Positions 36,973 through 49,600 of a DNA stretch of 64,000 nucleotides are shown here, one piece after another; the stretch's first letter is position 1; each line of letters starts with the position of its first letter. The notes below the pieces were generated by a model. It was not told where the DNA came from and did not search any database. It worked only from the letters and a program-made list of their open reading frames with translations. The position numbers were made by a program, and so were the translations under genes. The DNA lies in contig NC_051449.1 of NCBI RefSeq assembly GCF_001649575.2, positions 14,015,775 to 14,079,774 of the forward strand, in the 5' to 3' direction. The DNA comes from Kryptolebias marmoratus (taxonomy: Eukaryota; Chordata; Actinopteri; Cyprinodontiformes; Rivulidae).

Positions 36973-39900
36973 CTTTCACGGCTAATGTTTCCACCTGGTC
37001 CTGGTACTGAAACAAAAAAATCCTTAAATAAAATAATAAAAAAGAGGAAAAAGTAGTGAAAACACGGTACAAACTGAGCCGAGCCGCAGGTCTCCGAACT
37101 TTGCGCTGTGGATTAAAAACTTGCTAGGCAACCGCGACTTCCGGGTTTTGAACAGGGGGGCGTGTCCACCCTGCTCCCAGGCACCAGAGAGGATACGATC
37201 CTGCTGGCTGAAGTGGGTCAAAACACAAACAGGAACACTGCAATCTGCCTGCCTGCTTCAAATATTGTCTTCTCTCCAGATTAATAGTATGGACGCAGTT
37301 ATTTAGGAGACAACTGCTGCACACGACATAGTTTCCCACTATTTAATGTGCACTAAGTCGTTTTTAGTTCATGTTGTGTGTATGCATGTTTACTTGAACC
37401 TGAATATACGATTTTAATTTACTTATTACGCGTGTGGGAGTTTTATTAGCACATTTTGTTTCTTTTCTAATTTGATAGGATTTATTTATTGTCCAAATAA
37501 ATGAACTAAACAATATGACACTGTCAATTTAACTTCATCTGAAGTGACTCAGCCTAACAACTAATTCAGTTTCTAACCACTGCATTTTACTTCCACCAGC
37601 ATTTACATGATGTGAAATCTAACAATATGTTTTTGATCATAATTATTCAAAACCTAAAGCTTGTCCTTATTGAGTAGTATATAAGCTTCTCTGTTCATCT
37701 TCAGGTTTGTTTAAATAAATGAATACAAAGCATGAAAAATGAAAAACTTTAGCTCTAAACATGTTTTTAAGAGTAAAGCACATTCAGCAAAAACTTCAAA
37801 TATTAAAAACATTTAATTGAACTTAAAAAAAGGAGCAAATTCCAACCATACTTAGGTCTTCAACTAATTATCAAGCTCTATGTCGTAGTTAGTGGCATGA
37901 CAGAAGTATGTGCTTTGTAAGTCATTTATATATTGAACATAACATTTTAGGTAGTTTTATTCAACCTTAATTCAATCAGTATTTGTTATATTTGAAATCG
38001 AGCCCTTTCTTTGCACATTTTTAAAGATATTTTTCATGTAAGTTGTTGTATCTTGAAGAAGTTGGGACTTGGACATGTCCTCCGGGGGTCAAGGCCGTCT
38101 CAGTCTTCTGTCTCCTCCCGTAACCTCAGACTGACTCAGTGTTGAGTTCGCTGTTGGGCAGCGGAGGAACCATCTGCTGCAGGACTCCTGGTTCATCCAG
38201 GGGCTGAAAATAGCTCTTATTAACTTGTCACAGCCAAGAGTAGATTTGACAGTTTTACTGTATGACTAATACGGGTCTAAAGCTCACAAACAGCAGGGCA
38301 AGAGTTCAAATAAGACACAAACTTTTCAAACGAAAAAGAACCCATTTATTACATTCTCAAAACCACATAAAATGTATCCAACTGGAGAACAACATACTGA
38401 ATATCGAGTTGTGTGACTCAGTTTTTCTTGAACTAGTTATATACTGTACCTCTTGTACATTTTGTCATACAGGTAAAGAGAAGGAAGTCAAACTAGGTTT
38501 TTTTTTGTTTGCACATTTCCTAATGTTTTTGAAATTAAAAAACAAACAAACAAAAAAAAAGAAACAAATCACTGGCTTTACGAGACAAAACGTGGAGACA
38601 CATGAAGAAATTGTGGGTAAAACACTGATGAATAACTGAAAATCACAGCAAAAGAAACATTAAATCCCAATGACAAAAAATTGATCTTGAACTCTAATGT
38701 TTTAACCCTATGAATCTTAAATTTCATATTACAATATTAGGACAAACAGGAAGGGCTTTGACACGTTGTAAGTAACATTCACAAAAATAGAACTTACTGT
38801 ACGTCCACAGTGATTATGGTTGCGGGTCTTAGGTGCAAAGGTGTGAGGAGTACAAGGCTAAAAGACGACACTTTTAATAAAGGGACAAGAGGTCACAGCT
38901 AGCTCCCTGAGCAGCGGGCAGAGGGTCCTCAGACTCTGCTCAAGAACGTCACAGCACCCCAAGTAAGACATCATCACCATCTCAATGCGTCAGAAAATGG
39001 GTTATGTACATGAAAATTGTAAACAGTTATGGCTGACCTGGTGTGACAGACATGGAGTAAAAAAAAAAAAAAAAGAAAAAGAAAAATAATAAAAACAAAC
39101 AGACTCGAGTCTTACTGGCATGGAAGCAAAACTCAGGGGGGCAGCTGGTAGCTCTGTCTGGCCTTAGACTAGTGTCAAGTGAGAAAGAGGAAAGTATAAG
39201 TGCTTGGTATTCGGAAAAGTATTGTGTTCAGGGTTAAAGGAGAGAGGAGCTCCAAATGTACAAAATAATACAACTGCACCAACCAGCAGAGAGGGTTATG
39301 ATGCATATGGACCATTGTAATCCCAGCCTGAAGCTAAATGAAACATTTTGAGTAAAACACAGTTGCGTCAACGTGTCGTACTGACTGCTGGTTAGGAACA
39401 GGTAGCGAGACCCAGTGTTTCCCCCTTCATTATACAGTTCCTGAAGTCATCTTTTGCCTTGCTCTCTTTGTTTCTTAAGAGTCCGGTTCATCCTTGTGTC
39501 TCTTTTATAGCAGGGGTGAGGCAGCAGCAGTGCAGAGTGAAAGCAAACAGTTCAAAATGCCAGGCATTTTTTTTTTGATTATGCTGCTCACCCCTCATGC
39601 CTGTTGTGTCAAATCAGCAACAAGTTTCCAGCCCTCCCTTGCTTGAGAGATGGACATGCTTTGCCAAGAGGGAGGGGGTTGTTGCCCCGGGAAACCTGAG
39701 AATACTGTCAAAAGAGGAAAAAAAAAAAAATCATCCAAAAAAATAGATCCAAGTCCAAGAATCCGTTTTCCTCACATCACTTGTGCGTTCTCTCACACCT
39801 TACGCTTTTGTTACTCTCCCTCACTCACACTTAACTCATTCCATATAATTACATAGTTATTTACATTCTTATTTAAAATATATGCTTATAAACGTGTATA

Positions 39901-40696
39901 TAAATTAAAGATAGTTTCATCTTTTCCTGTCTCTAAGTGGCATTTGCAAGGGAAGGGGTGTGTGGGACTGAGGTTTTTCTTTGCATTACAAGAGCCTATG
40001 AAAAGGCAGCACCGAACACTGTGTACTGACATGTGTGTGGAGCTGTGTGCTTGAGCGGACTACCGAGGACACGCTGAGTAACGTCGTGTGTGTTTCTATT
40101 TATGTCAGAGAAAAACCTGACCTGTGATCTTGGTCCCTAGGAGAGGGTCAGTGAGAGGATGGCATCCGCACGGACACTGAGATGCAAGGGCTAGTGGAGG
40201 GGCTAGTGACTAACAGCTGTTCCAATAGCGATGCGTGTCGATCGTCTTCGTGCTAGGACTTTGTGTGAAACTCTGTTTTAGAGTGGCAGAGTTGTACATT
40301 CACTCTTGTTGTGGGGTTCTTGCTTGTGCACTGGTGCTAACTGATGAGGTACATTCATAACTAGTGATCCACAGTGGATCAAATGTTAAACATCTTTTAG
40401 AGTTTGGAGCTTTTACATGCCATGTGTGCCGCTGTGACATTATTACAGTCGTTCTCATTGCTACAATATTCACAGGAACATGGGCATGTGTGGTCTGTAG
40501 TGTAAGGTGCTTATGCCTGCTGGGATAGTGGAGGACTACTTTGGGAGACGGAGTATTTAAAGTCCTGGATTGTCTTTTAACCGCTGGTCGTTGAGCTTTA
40601 AACTCTCTATCCTGTGCTGTCTCTCCTTTTGATCCTCTACCTCCTAACACTCTCTCTCTCTCTCCATCTCTCTTGTTATTCTATCTGTCGGTCGGT
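36973..40696. other. sh3gl1 promoter side and 3' UTR of the ROR gene
   Basis: The sh3gl1 5' UTR and promoter probably lie at about 36973-37250, where GC content rises. From about 37300 the DNA is AT-rich. The minus-strand ROR 3' UTR must start at 40696; a minus-strand AATAAA at 38345-38350 would give ~2.3 kb. A-rich runs occur at 38547-38560 and 39060-39090. I see no further coding exon. Confidence 0.4.
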
Positions 40697-43600
40697 CTAG
40701 CTGTGAGTGGAGTCCGGCAGAGACATCTCGCTGCCAAACACTTCCCGATACAACGGTGGAAAGCTGTAGGCGGTCTCTGGGTGGACCAAACGGAAAAACT
40801 CCAGTTTATCAACGTGGAGGTTACAGATAGACTTCATTATGGGCAGCTTGGACACCATCTGTACGGACAGAAAACAAAAAAAAAACTGTAAAAATGTGAC
40901 CGCATGTGTTCAACTTTTTGAAAATGGCCTCTTATTTTACACTTTCAGAATATTGTAAATAAGCAACAAAATGTCCTCTGATTGAAAGGAGGGTTTGAAG
41001 CTTGTTTTCATAACATCACCTGACAAGAAGAGTTTCTAATGATCTTTTACTCATTGCTGACTTCGGTGTTTCTTCTATCTTGCATATTTTTCTCTGCAGC
41101 ACTGGTACTTTATAAGCGTCGGTACACAGGGCCCTGCTTTAACTTGTTCTTTTGTTTTTGTGGCTGTCAGATCAGTTTCCATTAGTACTTATGATCAATA
41201 TTTGATGTGTGAGGTACCTCATGGGTGTGTTCTTGGTCCTCTAATGTTTGAGTTGTAAGAGCTTTCTTGCCTCAGTGTTTTAAAAAGATAATTTTGCCAA
41301 TCACTTTATTGTAGATGAAACTCAGATTTACCTAATTTTTTAAAACAAATTCCATCTGTTGAAGTCTGAGTTTGTTATGCTTGCAGATTGCCTTTTCAGT
41401 AAGTATTTATGTTTTAAAACTTTTAATAACTAAAATCAAATACAGGAACATCAAGGGTGAAAAAGACTAACAAAATGACTTTTTGTTTACCTTATCAAGT
41501 TTCTCCTCACAAGTGTCACTCTTCTGTAGACTGTGCTGCAGAGCCAGGTAGATTTTCTCTTGGAGTTTCTGAACCTTTTGGCCTTCTGTCAGCCAGGGGC
41601 GATCTGTAGGAGCAACGAAAATCACCTCTTATAATTCAGTTTTCCTGTTTTTTTCTTCTTAACAGTCATTATTGACCTCTGGCATTGCCATCATACTTTG
41701 AGCACCAACAGATCAAATGAAATCTTTCTTTAATACTCTGGTCTGCAAGGTGGCAAGTGATATGAAACCTTCAAAGAATCAGTTAATCAGTTTGTAGCAC
41801 TGATTATTTTAAAGTTTTGTTATACCACTACATTTTTACACACCTCTTCTATATGTAACCTGATGTATTTAGAATTTCTGGAACTTTTAAATCAGCACTT
41901 TTTGTCTTAAGTTTAGTAAAAAATTATTCGCTGTGACATCAAATAGTTTTATTGCATGGAATAATTTTCGAGTGGCTATTTAAAAAAATAATTTTTTTCT
42001 GTAAATGAGTGCGTCACATGCTACACTGTTTTTGCTTTGTCACTTCAAAAAACTAACCATTTACAAGTGTGAACAAGAAGTTAGTATATAAAAGCCTAAT
42101 TTAAAACCTAAAGGTAATTAAACGACATGTACAAACAATTCCACTAAAATAAAAAAAAACAAAAACAGTTACATTTCTAACAGAGAAAAAGAAAAAGAAA
42201 ATGTTCAGGTTTAAAAAACAAATATTCACAGCAACTGTCACTTTCTGTTGTGAATGCAGCTTTCATTTAAATGAACAAAGACAGAACAGAACCTACTATT
42301 ATGTTCTTTATTTGCAGAACAATGTGGACTTCTTCCTCATCGCGCTTGTCTTTATGAAAGTTTGTGTGGGTTCAAAAGAGAAGTTGAAATAATTACCAGG
42401 GGATAAAAGGACAGCGGCGCTGAACAAAGCAATCTCCTCGTCAGAGAGCTGCAGGCGGCAGAGTCCCTTCCCCAGTTCGCACACGGCGCTCACCAGATCA
42501 TCACAGCCTGCACGCACAACACAGCGCACTTAATACGGGACTCATCGACAACAGCTGTTCTAATTGTTCATCTCAATTTGTTTATTGAACTAAAGTGTAA
42601 CATTTTTGCTCTCTTTCAGACCTATCAGAAACCACAAGATTCTAACATAAAAATCCCCCAGTCAATTTAAAGTTTTGCCACTAGATGGCATTGTAGCACA
42701 GATTTGTTTTGTTTAGAGGGCAAAATGCAACATTTGATGGCTGTAAATAGAACTGAAACAACTGCCTTATACGCTAAATTGTGCTGAGAGCCATTTACAG
42801 CTGCACAGTTTATAATCATAATTTGATCACTGAATATGTGTGTGTGTGTGTGTTATAAAGCTTCACTAAAGACTTGAGCACATTTATGGTACTTAAATAC
42901 ATGAAATAAAGGACAGATCCACCAGCTTGCAAAAAAATATAAGAAACTGTAATTTGTTTCAGTGTGTGGCAATCATCTGCATGTTTCAAAGTTTACGTAA
43001 CAACATTCCCGACTGATCCTCACCGAGGGCTTTGAAGAGCGGAGCCGACGCAAATTTTCCATTGAAGAAAATGGTGCTGTTGTTGCTGTTGAAGGCGCGG
43101 CACATACGGATGAGCAGGACCTCCAGACAGCCTACAACAAAAGGTAGCCACAGACAGAGGAATAGACACAGAGATAGAAAAAAGAAAAGACAGAGGGGGA
43201 ACAGCAAAAAGCCCAAAGAACTCCAACATACACACACACACACACAACATGGAAATAATTTTGACTCCGATTTGTGAACGGCATATACAAGACAATGTTG
43301 AACCATCCATTAACCAAAAAAAAAACATTCATCCAGGTTTTTTTTTGTATTTCAAATCATTTACAAGTAGTAAATGCATTGTCAAATATATGCATTACAT
43401 AAACACAATGTGTTGAAATTATGTATGAATACATAATTCAGAATTTGTTATCAGAATTGTGTCGTTCTCCCCAGAGATCAGAGCAGGTTTGAGAAATTTA
43501 TAAAAATAAATAAGAGAGTGATAAACAAAAAATAAAGGCAAAGGTAGAAGGTTGGAGACAAAAAAAACAAGCAGAAAGGAACTCAAGTTAGCAAGTTTAG

Positions 43601-46600
43601 AACGCCGTTAACTTTGGAGGACTCTGTGAAGTTCGTAAAACGTGCAAATGGACATTCCAGAGAGCGCACCGACCTGCTTTCAGCAAAATGATCTGATCGT
43701 TCTGGCACAGGTCCATAAAGCCTGCAATACGCTTGGCGAACTCCACCACGTACTGGATGGCGTTGGTGATGTGGTGCGCACACTGCTGCCACATCCACTC
43801 CGCCGACTGTGAGGAGAGCCACAAAATAACACTTACACAAACCCACTCATTTTTACTTTATAAAACAATAAATTATTATTATTGTCCATATTATCCTTCA
43901 CAGTGTGACTGACATACTTTGCTCTGAAAGGCCCGGGTTTCCTCAGGCGTGTACTGGACCCAGGTAAACCGCTTCATGTCATCGGCGCTGTACTGACACG
44001 TTTCCAGGTGAGACTTAACGATGCTTTTGGTGATGTTCTCTGTGAAACAAAGCACACACACACACGCCAGCCTCAGTGTGGGTGCTTCAGCATGTTGGTG
44101 CTTTGAAAAGAACAAAGCTGAGTTAGGTGGCACCGCTTATCCAAATTTCCATGTCACCTCTGAATCGTTAGGCGCTTTGCGCCATCGGGTCGTTCTGATG
44201 CCTCATTTTCACGCTTTATCTTCATGGTTGTCAGATACTTTCCGCCTCCTGCTCCTAACTTCCACCCGTCGCAATAGTTACTAATTTCTTCCTTTCTAAG
44301 CCCCCAGAGCATCGCTGAAAACAGATTGTTGTTGCCATCTAATAAAGCAGAAATGTATTCCTCCCCAAGGTCTCTACAGCCATCTTTGTAAAAGGATTTG
44401 CCCTCTAATGTGTATAAATGCCTCCATGCTTTAGTCTGACCCAGTTTGTAGAGGTGATTTTCTCTCCTCTCACATTTCTTATTGTGCTGCTTGCTTTACC
44501 AGCTACGTCTTACCCTTGGCTTACTTTACTACTTTCTGTGTGTCATATTCATAAAATATGTCCTTGCTCGTGTGTTTCAGTAAATTAGATTTTCCTTCAT
44601 TTGGTTTTGTTCAGTATTTTTGTTCTTTTCCAGGGAGCCACAGCCAGGAATTCACAACAAATTCTCAGCTACCCAGCTGCATTATATTTTTGTAGCAGCT
44701 TTTTCAAAGTGGCCTGCAGCTGAGAAACAAAGCTAGACAATAATTTTCTGTTCAGCTGATCTTATTATCGCCTGCCGTCAAAGGTAATTCTGTCTGTCTG
44801 TTAACAAAATATCTAATAACCTATTGGACGGATGTTTATTGAAACTCTCAAAAAGTGATCATTAGATGTACATCTGATTAACTAATAACTAAATAAAGAT
44901 GGCTGCCACAGCTAATCAACATTAGCTAATGCAAAACCGTCTATCACTCAGTTAATTTTACAGATGTTTGGTAGTAGCTGAGAGTCATCCTCAACACATA
45001 CTCAGAGCTTAAAGTTTTGGCATTAATTATGAGAGTCAATAATGTCTGTTAGCAAATTTCTCTTAAATCACTGGATAAATTTTAACAAAACCTTTAGAAA
45101 AAAATCACTGGATGTACATCTATAACTGATTAACATTTGCAGTGAACCCAATTCAAGATGACCGCCACATATAATCGACCATTACCAACCCAAAATGGCT
45201 ATAACTTACCCAAGGTTCCAGGTAATAAGGGAAATTTTTATGTGGTAGTAGCTGAGAGTCATTTTCAACAAACACTCTGAGCATTAACAGATCTCACTAG
45301 ATGTGGCTGTGGTGGTCATCTTGAAATAAAACTTTGTCATTAAAGATGGTGGGCAGTACGCTTTTCTTCCAGGAATGTTAGGCCTTTGTGCATAAATCTT
45401 GATTCTTTTTGTTAATGATTTGTTTATAAAGAATCAATTATGTTTGACTTTTTTCTACTACTTTTCTTGAAACTGTCAATAAAAAAAAGCAATATTACAC
45501 CATGAACTGCTAAGAGCGGTTTAACAGAAGACATCTGGAAGAAGTATTAACTTTGCATGCAACAGGAAATTAATATGAAACTCTGGAGCCACATGAGAAA
45601 ATATAGATCTTGTTAAAACAGGCCTGTCTTTAATATCCTGCCAGCTCTGACCTGCTTTTGACTTATGCACGGTCACGGCGCGGGGAATAAAAAGAGACGT
45701 TCCGTGACACTCGCTTTGTTTCAGGAGGAGGTGAATAATGAAAGCTGTTTGTTATTTATCAGCTCCAGACTCACCGAGGTCTGTTATTGAGCAGTCATCG
45801 GGCAGATGGTCCAACAGCGAACGTCTGCGCCCCAGCAGCTGATGTGTGTGCAGGAGCTGGCTCCCGCTGCTGTCTGCCGAGTCCAGCATGGTCTGCTGCG
45901 GGGAGTTCTGATTGGACATGGACGAGGACGAGGACGACGAGGAGCTGGACGTGTTCCCGGTGCTGGCCCCTCCGCCTCCGAGCAGCTCCAGGCTGCAGTA
46001 CTCGCTGGCCTCCTCCGGGGTCAGCGGCAGGTCAAACAGGTCAGGCAGCGTGGCGATGTCGTCCAGGTCGCTGAGGGTGGAGGTGGAGCCCCCGCTGCTG
46101 TAGGACCGGCTCAGGCCCTCCTCGCCGTCGTCTGTGCTGCTGCCACACACTCCATCCTCACGGGGCAAAGACAGAGCCATGGAGCCCCCAGAGCCCGCAC
46201 ACTCTTGGGACTTCTGGTGCTTTTGAACCTCAGCGTAGAGGCTGTCCCGCTGCTTCTTTGACATACGACCGAATTTAACAGCTGCAGAAGGAAAACAAAC
46301 TTCACTATAGGACACAAACTGAATATGAATGTGTACTGCAGCATGACATCTTGTCCAATTTGTCTTGACAACACAAATCAAAATATTCGAAAACTTCTAA
46401 TTGTCTGCTAATTCAGAGCTCTGCTTGCACAAGCTCTAAAGTGCATTTTTTGTTTTTGTGTGTGTGCTTACCATCTCGGCTCATGCCCAAAGCCAGACAT
46501 TTTTGCAGACGGCAGTGCTGGCAGCGGTTCCGGTTAGTTCGGTCGATCAGACAGTTCCTCTGGCGGGAACAAGAGTACATGGCATTGTTCTGCTGGCTGC

Positions 46601-49600
46601 GGCGGAAAAAACCCTGGACACACACACAAACAGAACCATACGGCACGATAGTTGAAATGTTCACATGAAGAAGCTGATTCAAGTTGGTGTTTGGTGTTTT
46701 TTTCTCTTTCTTTTCTCCCCACCACTCTCACCTTGCAGCCTTCACAGGTGATGACTCCGTAGTGAATTCCCGAGGACTTGTCCCCGCAGATCTTACAGGG
46801 GATGACCTCGATCTGAGCTGCAGGAACAAAAAACCACATTGATGTGACAAGTCAGAAGACTGAACACCGATGAGACTCGAACTGCGATTAGACAGACAAA
46901 CATTTGTTTTGTGAAAAACAGCTGTTACGCCTCTGGCTTTTCTTTAAAAAGAGGGAGGGGGGGCACACACCAACTACTGAGTAATGAGTGGCACAATGTG
47001 CATATTCAGACAAAACTCAGCAGCCCATATTTGGCGTGATTTTGCCCCAGAAGGACAGACGTCTGAGTCTGCGCCTCTCTGAGCTTTCCGTGTCTTGAAG
47101 AGAATGTTTCCTTCCCCTTCTTTGTCACATTGTGCTCAGTGATCTTAGTTATCCTTCTTCAAAAGAAGAAAATGGATTAATGGTTAAAGTGGTCTTCCTT
47201 CAGCTGGAAGGTTGGGTGTTCAAAATTGTCAACAACTACGCTGTTCTTTTCGAACTATAACACAATAATAATAATATATTGATAATATAGAACTGATTTT
47301 TACGACAACATTCAAATTAAAATGCTTGACGGCATGAAGATGTTCACGAGGATGTGATGACATTTTTCTCCAGAGCTCCAAAGTGAAGATTTTCAGCTGG
47401 AAATGCTCTCTCACAATCAGAAATTTGAGGGACGTGTGTGTGTGTGTGAAGGACCGTGTCTGTGTAGAGCCCAGGAGGTAGGGCAGGCAGCATGGAAATC
47501 TCTGTGTTTTCTTTACAACACGGCGAGGACGGCGGAAAATGCTCCTCGCTCGATGGAATGTTTTTCTGTTGATATTAATACCACATGTAGCCGAACGTTT
47601 CCACAATAACCAAGAGAAAAGCAGCGCACGGGTCAGAAAAAAAACGCAAGAAAGCAGAACTGACAGTAGATTCTTGCAGACATTTGATGCTAAGTTTACC
47701 CATTGTCTCACTCTCTGAACTTCTGACTTATTACAAGACAAATAAGCGGAAAATGTCCCCCAAGATGTTCCAAGTAAATTCTGTGACTTTTTACATGTGA
47801 GCATGCCACCACCTCTTGCTCTGAGTGCATACTGAGCTCTGTTAAAAACTCAGCTTGCTGATATAGACCAAAGAGTCGTTGCATTATGATGGGTCAAAGT
47901 GAGTAACGCTGCTTATTGTGTCACAGTTCAAAGTTCTGTCGGGAAAACCTGCATTCTCACAGATGTTATTTGCCATCCATAAATGTGATGCAACCCAGAA
48001 GCGGTCACCTTACGTTAGCCGCCCCCACCCCCTAAGCAGGACAGATTAAAACAACATGAACAGATGATCTAACAGAACAGGTGATGACACAGCCTCGAAA
48101 TTCCTTAAATGTGAATCCAACAGGGTCTGATAGCATCGGTTTGAACAAAACCCAGTCCAAAGGCTCTGTTTGCTAATATTATTGGTTTTAACACACCCTA
48201 AGACCAATTCGTCAAAAGCTGCTTTGGTGTCAAATGTGTCAAAACCCATAACACGTATAGCTGATTAGTTCTGTTTTTTGGAGGGGGAGTTCTTATGTAA
48301 CACTTTGCCTCTGCTGTCCAGGAGTCCCGCTGACAGCATTACAAGGTTTAGACTTACATTTTATGAGCCTGTGAGGCTCAAACACGTCTCACTACCCGAG
48401 GTGAGAGCACATTTGAAACTCCCTCACAAACTTTTCCACTTAATGGACGCCTGTAACATAACCATTTTTTAAAAAAATCAGTTTTTAAATATTTCGCTTT
48501 TTTATTTGTTTCCCTCCCGAATCTTATGACTTCTGTTTTTGTTGTTTGTTTCTTTTATAAAACACAGAATGATTTGACTTTTTTGGTTGTTCTGCAATTT
48601 GCAAGACCAGATGATCATTTGAGCAACATGCTGTATCTTCTGGAGACAAAAAAAAACAAACAAAAAAACAAAAAACAACCCCAGAAAGTCACCGGTGCAC
48701 CCAAGATAACTTCCTCTGAAATGTGTCTGTGTGCACCCTTTATACGGCCTCACCCCCAGCAAACAGAGTAAACAAACAGATAGGAAATCACATGATGTTT
48801 GCACATATGACACATGCACAAAGACTCCTTCTTTTTCAATTTGGTTGAAAAAGCAGTTACGGTTATATGAGGAGACAGCTGCAGGTTTAGTTTGCTGTCT
48901 GTATGATCCTGGTGATAGTGGTGGTGGTGGGGTGGGCGGGGTACGCAGAACCATGAACCGCTGCTAAAGTTGGTGCATGGAAATCTGGTACTGGTGCATT
49001 ACACTGTGAAGGAAAAGTTTCCACCGAGTATTCTGTTTAGTGAACACTCTCCTGCTTCTTCTCTCAAAGCTGTTGACTAAAATACTCCAACTGATGAGGG
49101 CAGCTGCAGGCATGCAATGGAAAAATATCTCCCTCCTCCCTTCCTCGGTTTTCTCTCCACCCCTCCCTCATTTCTTGATTATATAACTCCTGTCTGTGAG
49201 CATTCTTCTCAACACTCAATGAGCCAAGCTCACTCCAGCGACGCTCACACCCCGCCTCCCTCAGAGTGCCTCTCCTTCCCCACTGGCTGCGTGGCGCTGG
49301 CTGCTCGTCGGCATTGGCTAACTCATCCATCACTCCGGTGCTGGAGCCTGTCAGCCCATGTGGACTGGTCTGTCCCACTGACACACTTTCCCACTGCAGG
49401 AGGAGAGGGAGGAGAGAGGCAACAGAAACCTGCTCTGTGCACTTTTAAGGTGGAATGGAGCAATACTTTTCCCCTTAAGACTTGGTGGCTGTACTGAAAA
49501 ATTTGCAATCGTGTCTGAAAGCAAGAAAAAAAAAAAATTATACATGAAGAGAATACAAAACATACATTTGTATTGTTACTCTATATCTTTATAGGCGTTA

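Noticed and set aside
47229..47804. 191-codon minus-strand frame in the first ROR intron
   Set aside because: No recognisable domain, no supporting splice chain or conserved pattern; composition looks like random AT-rich DNA.
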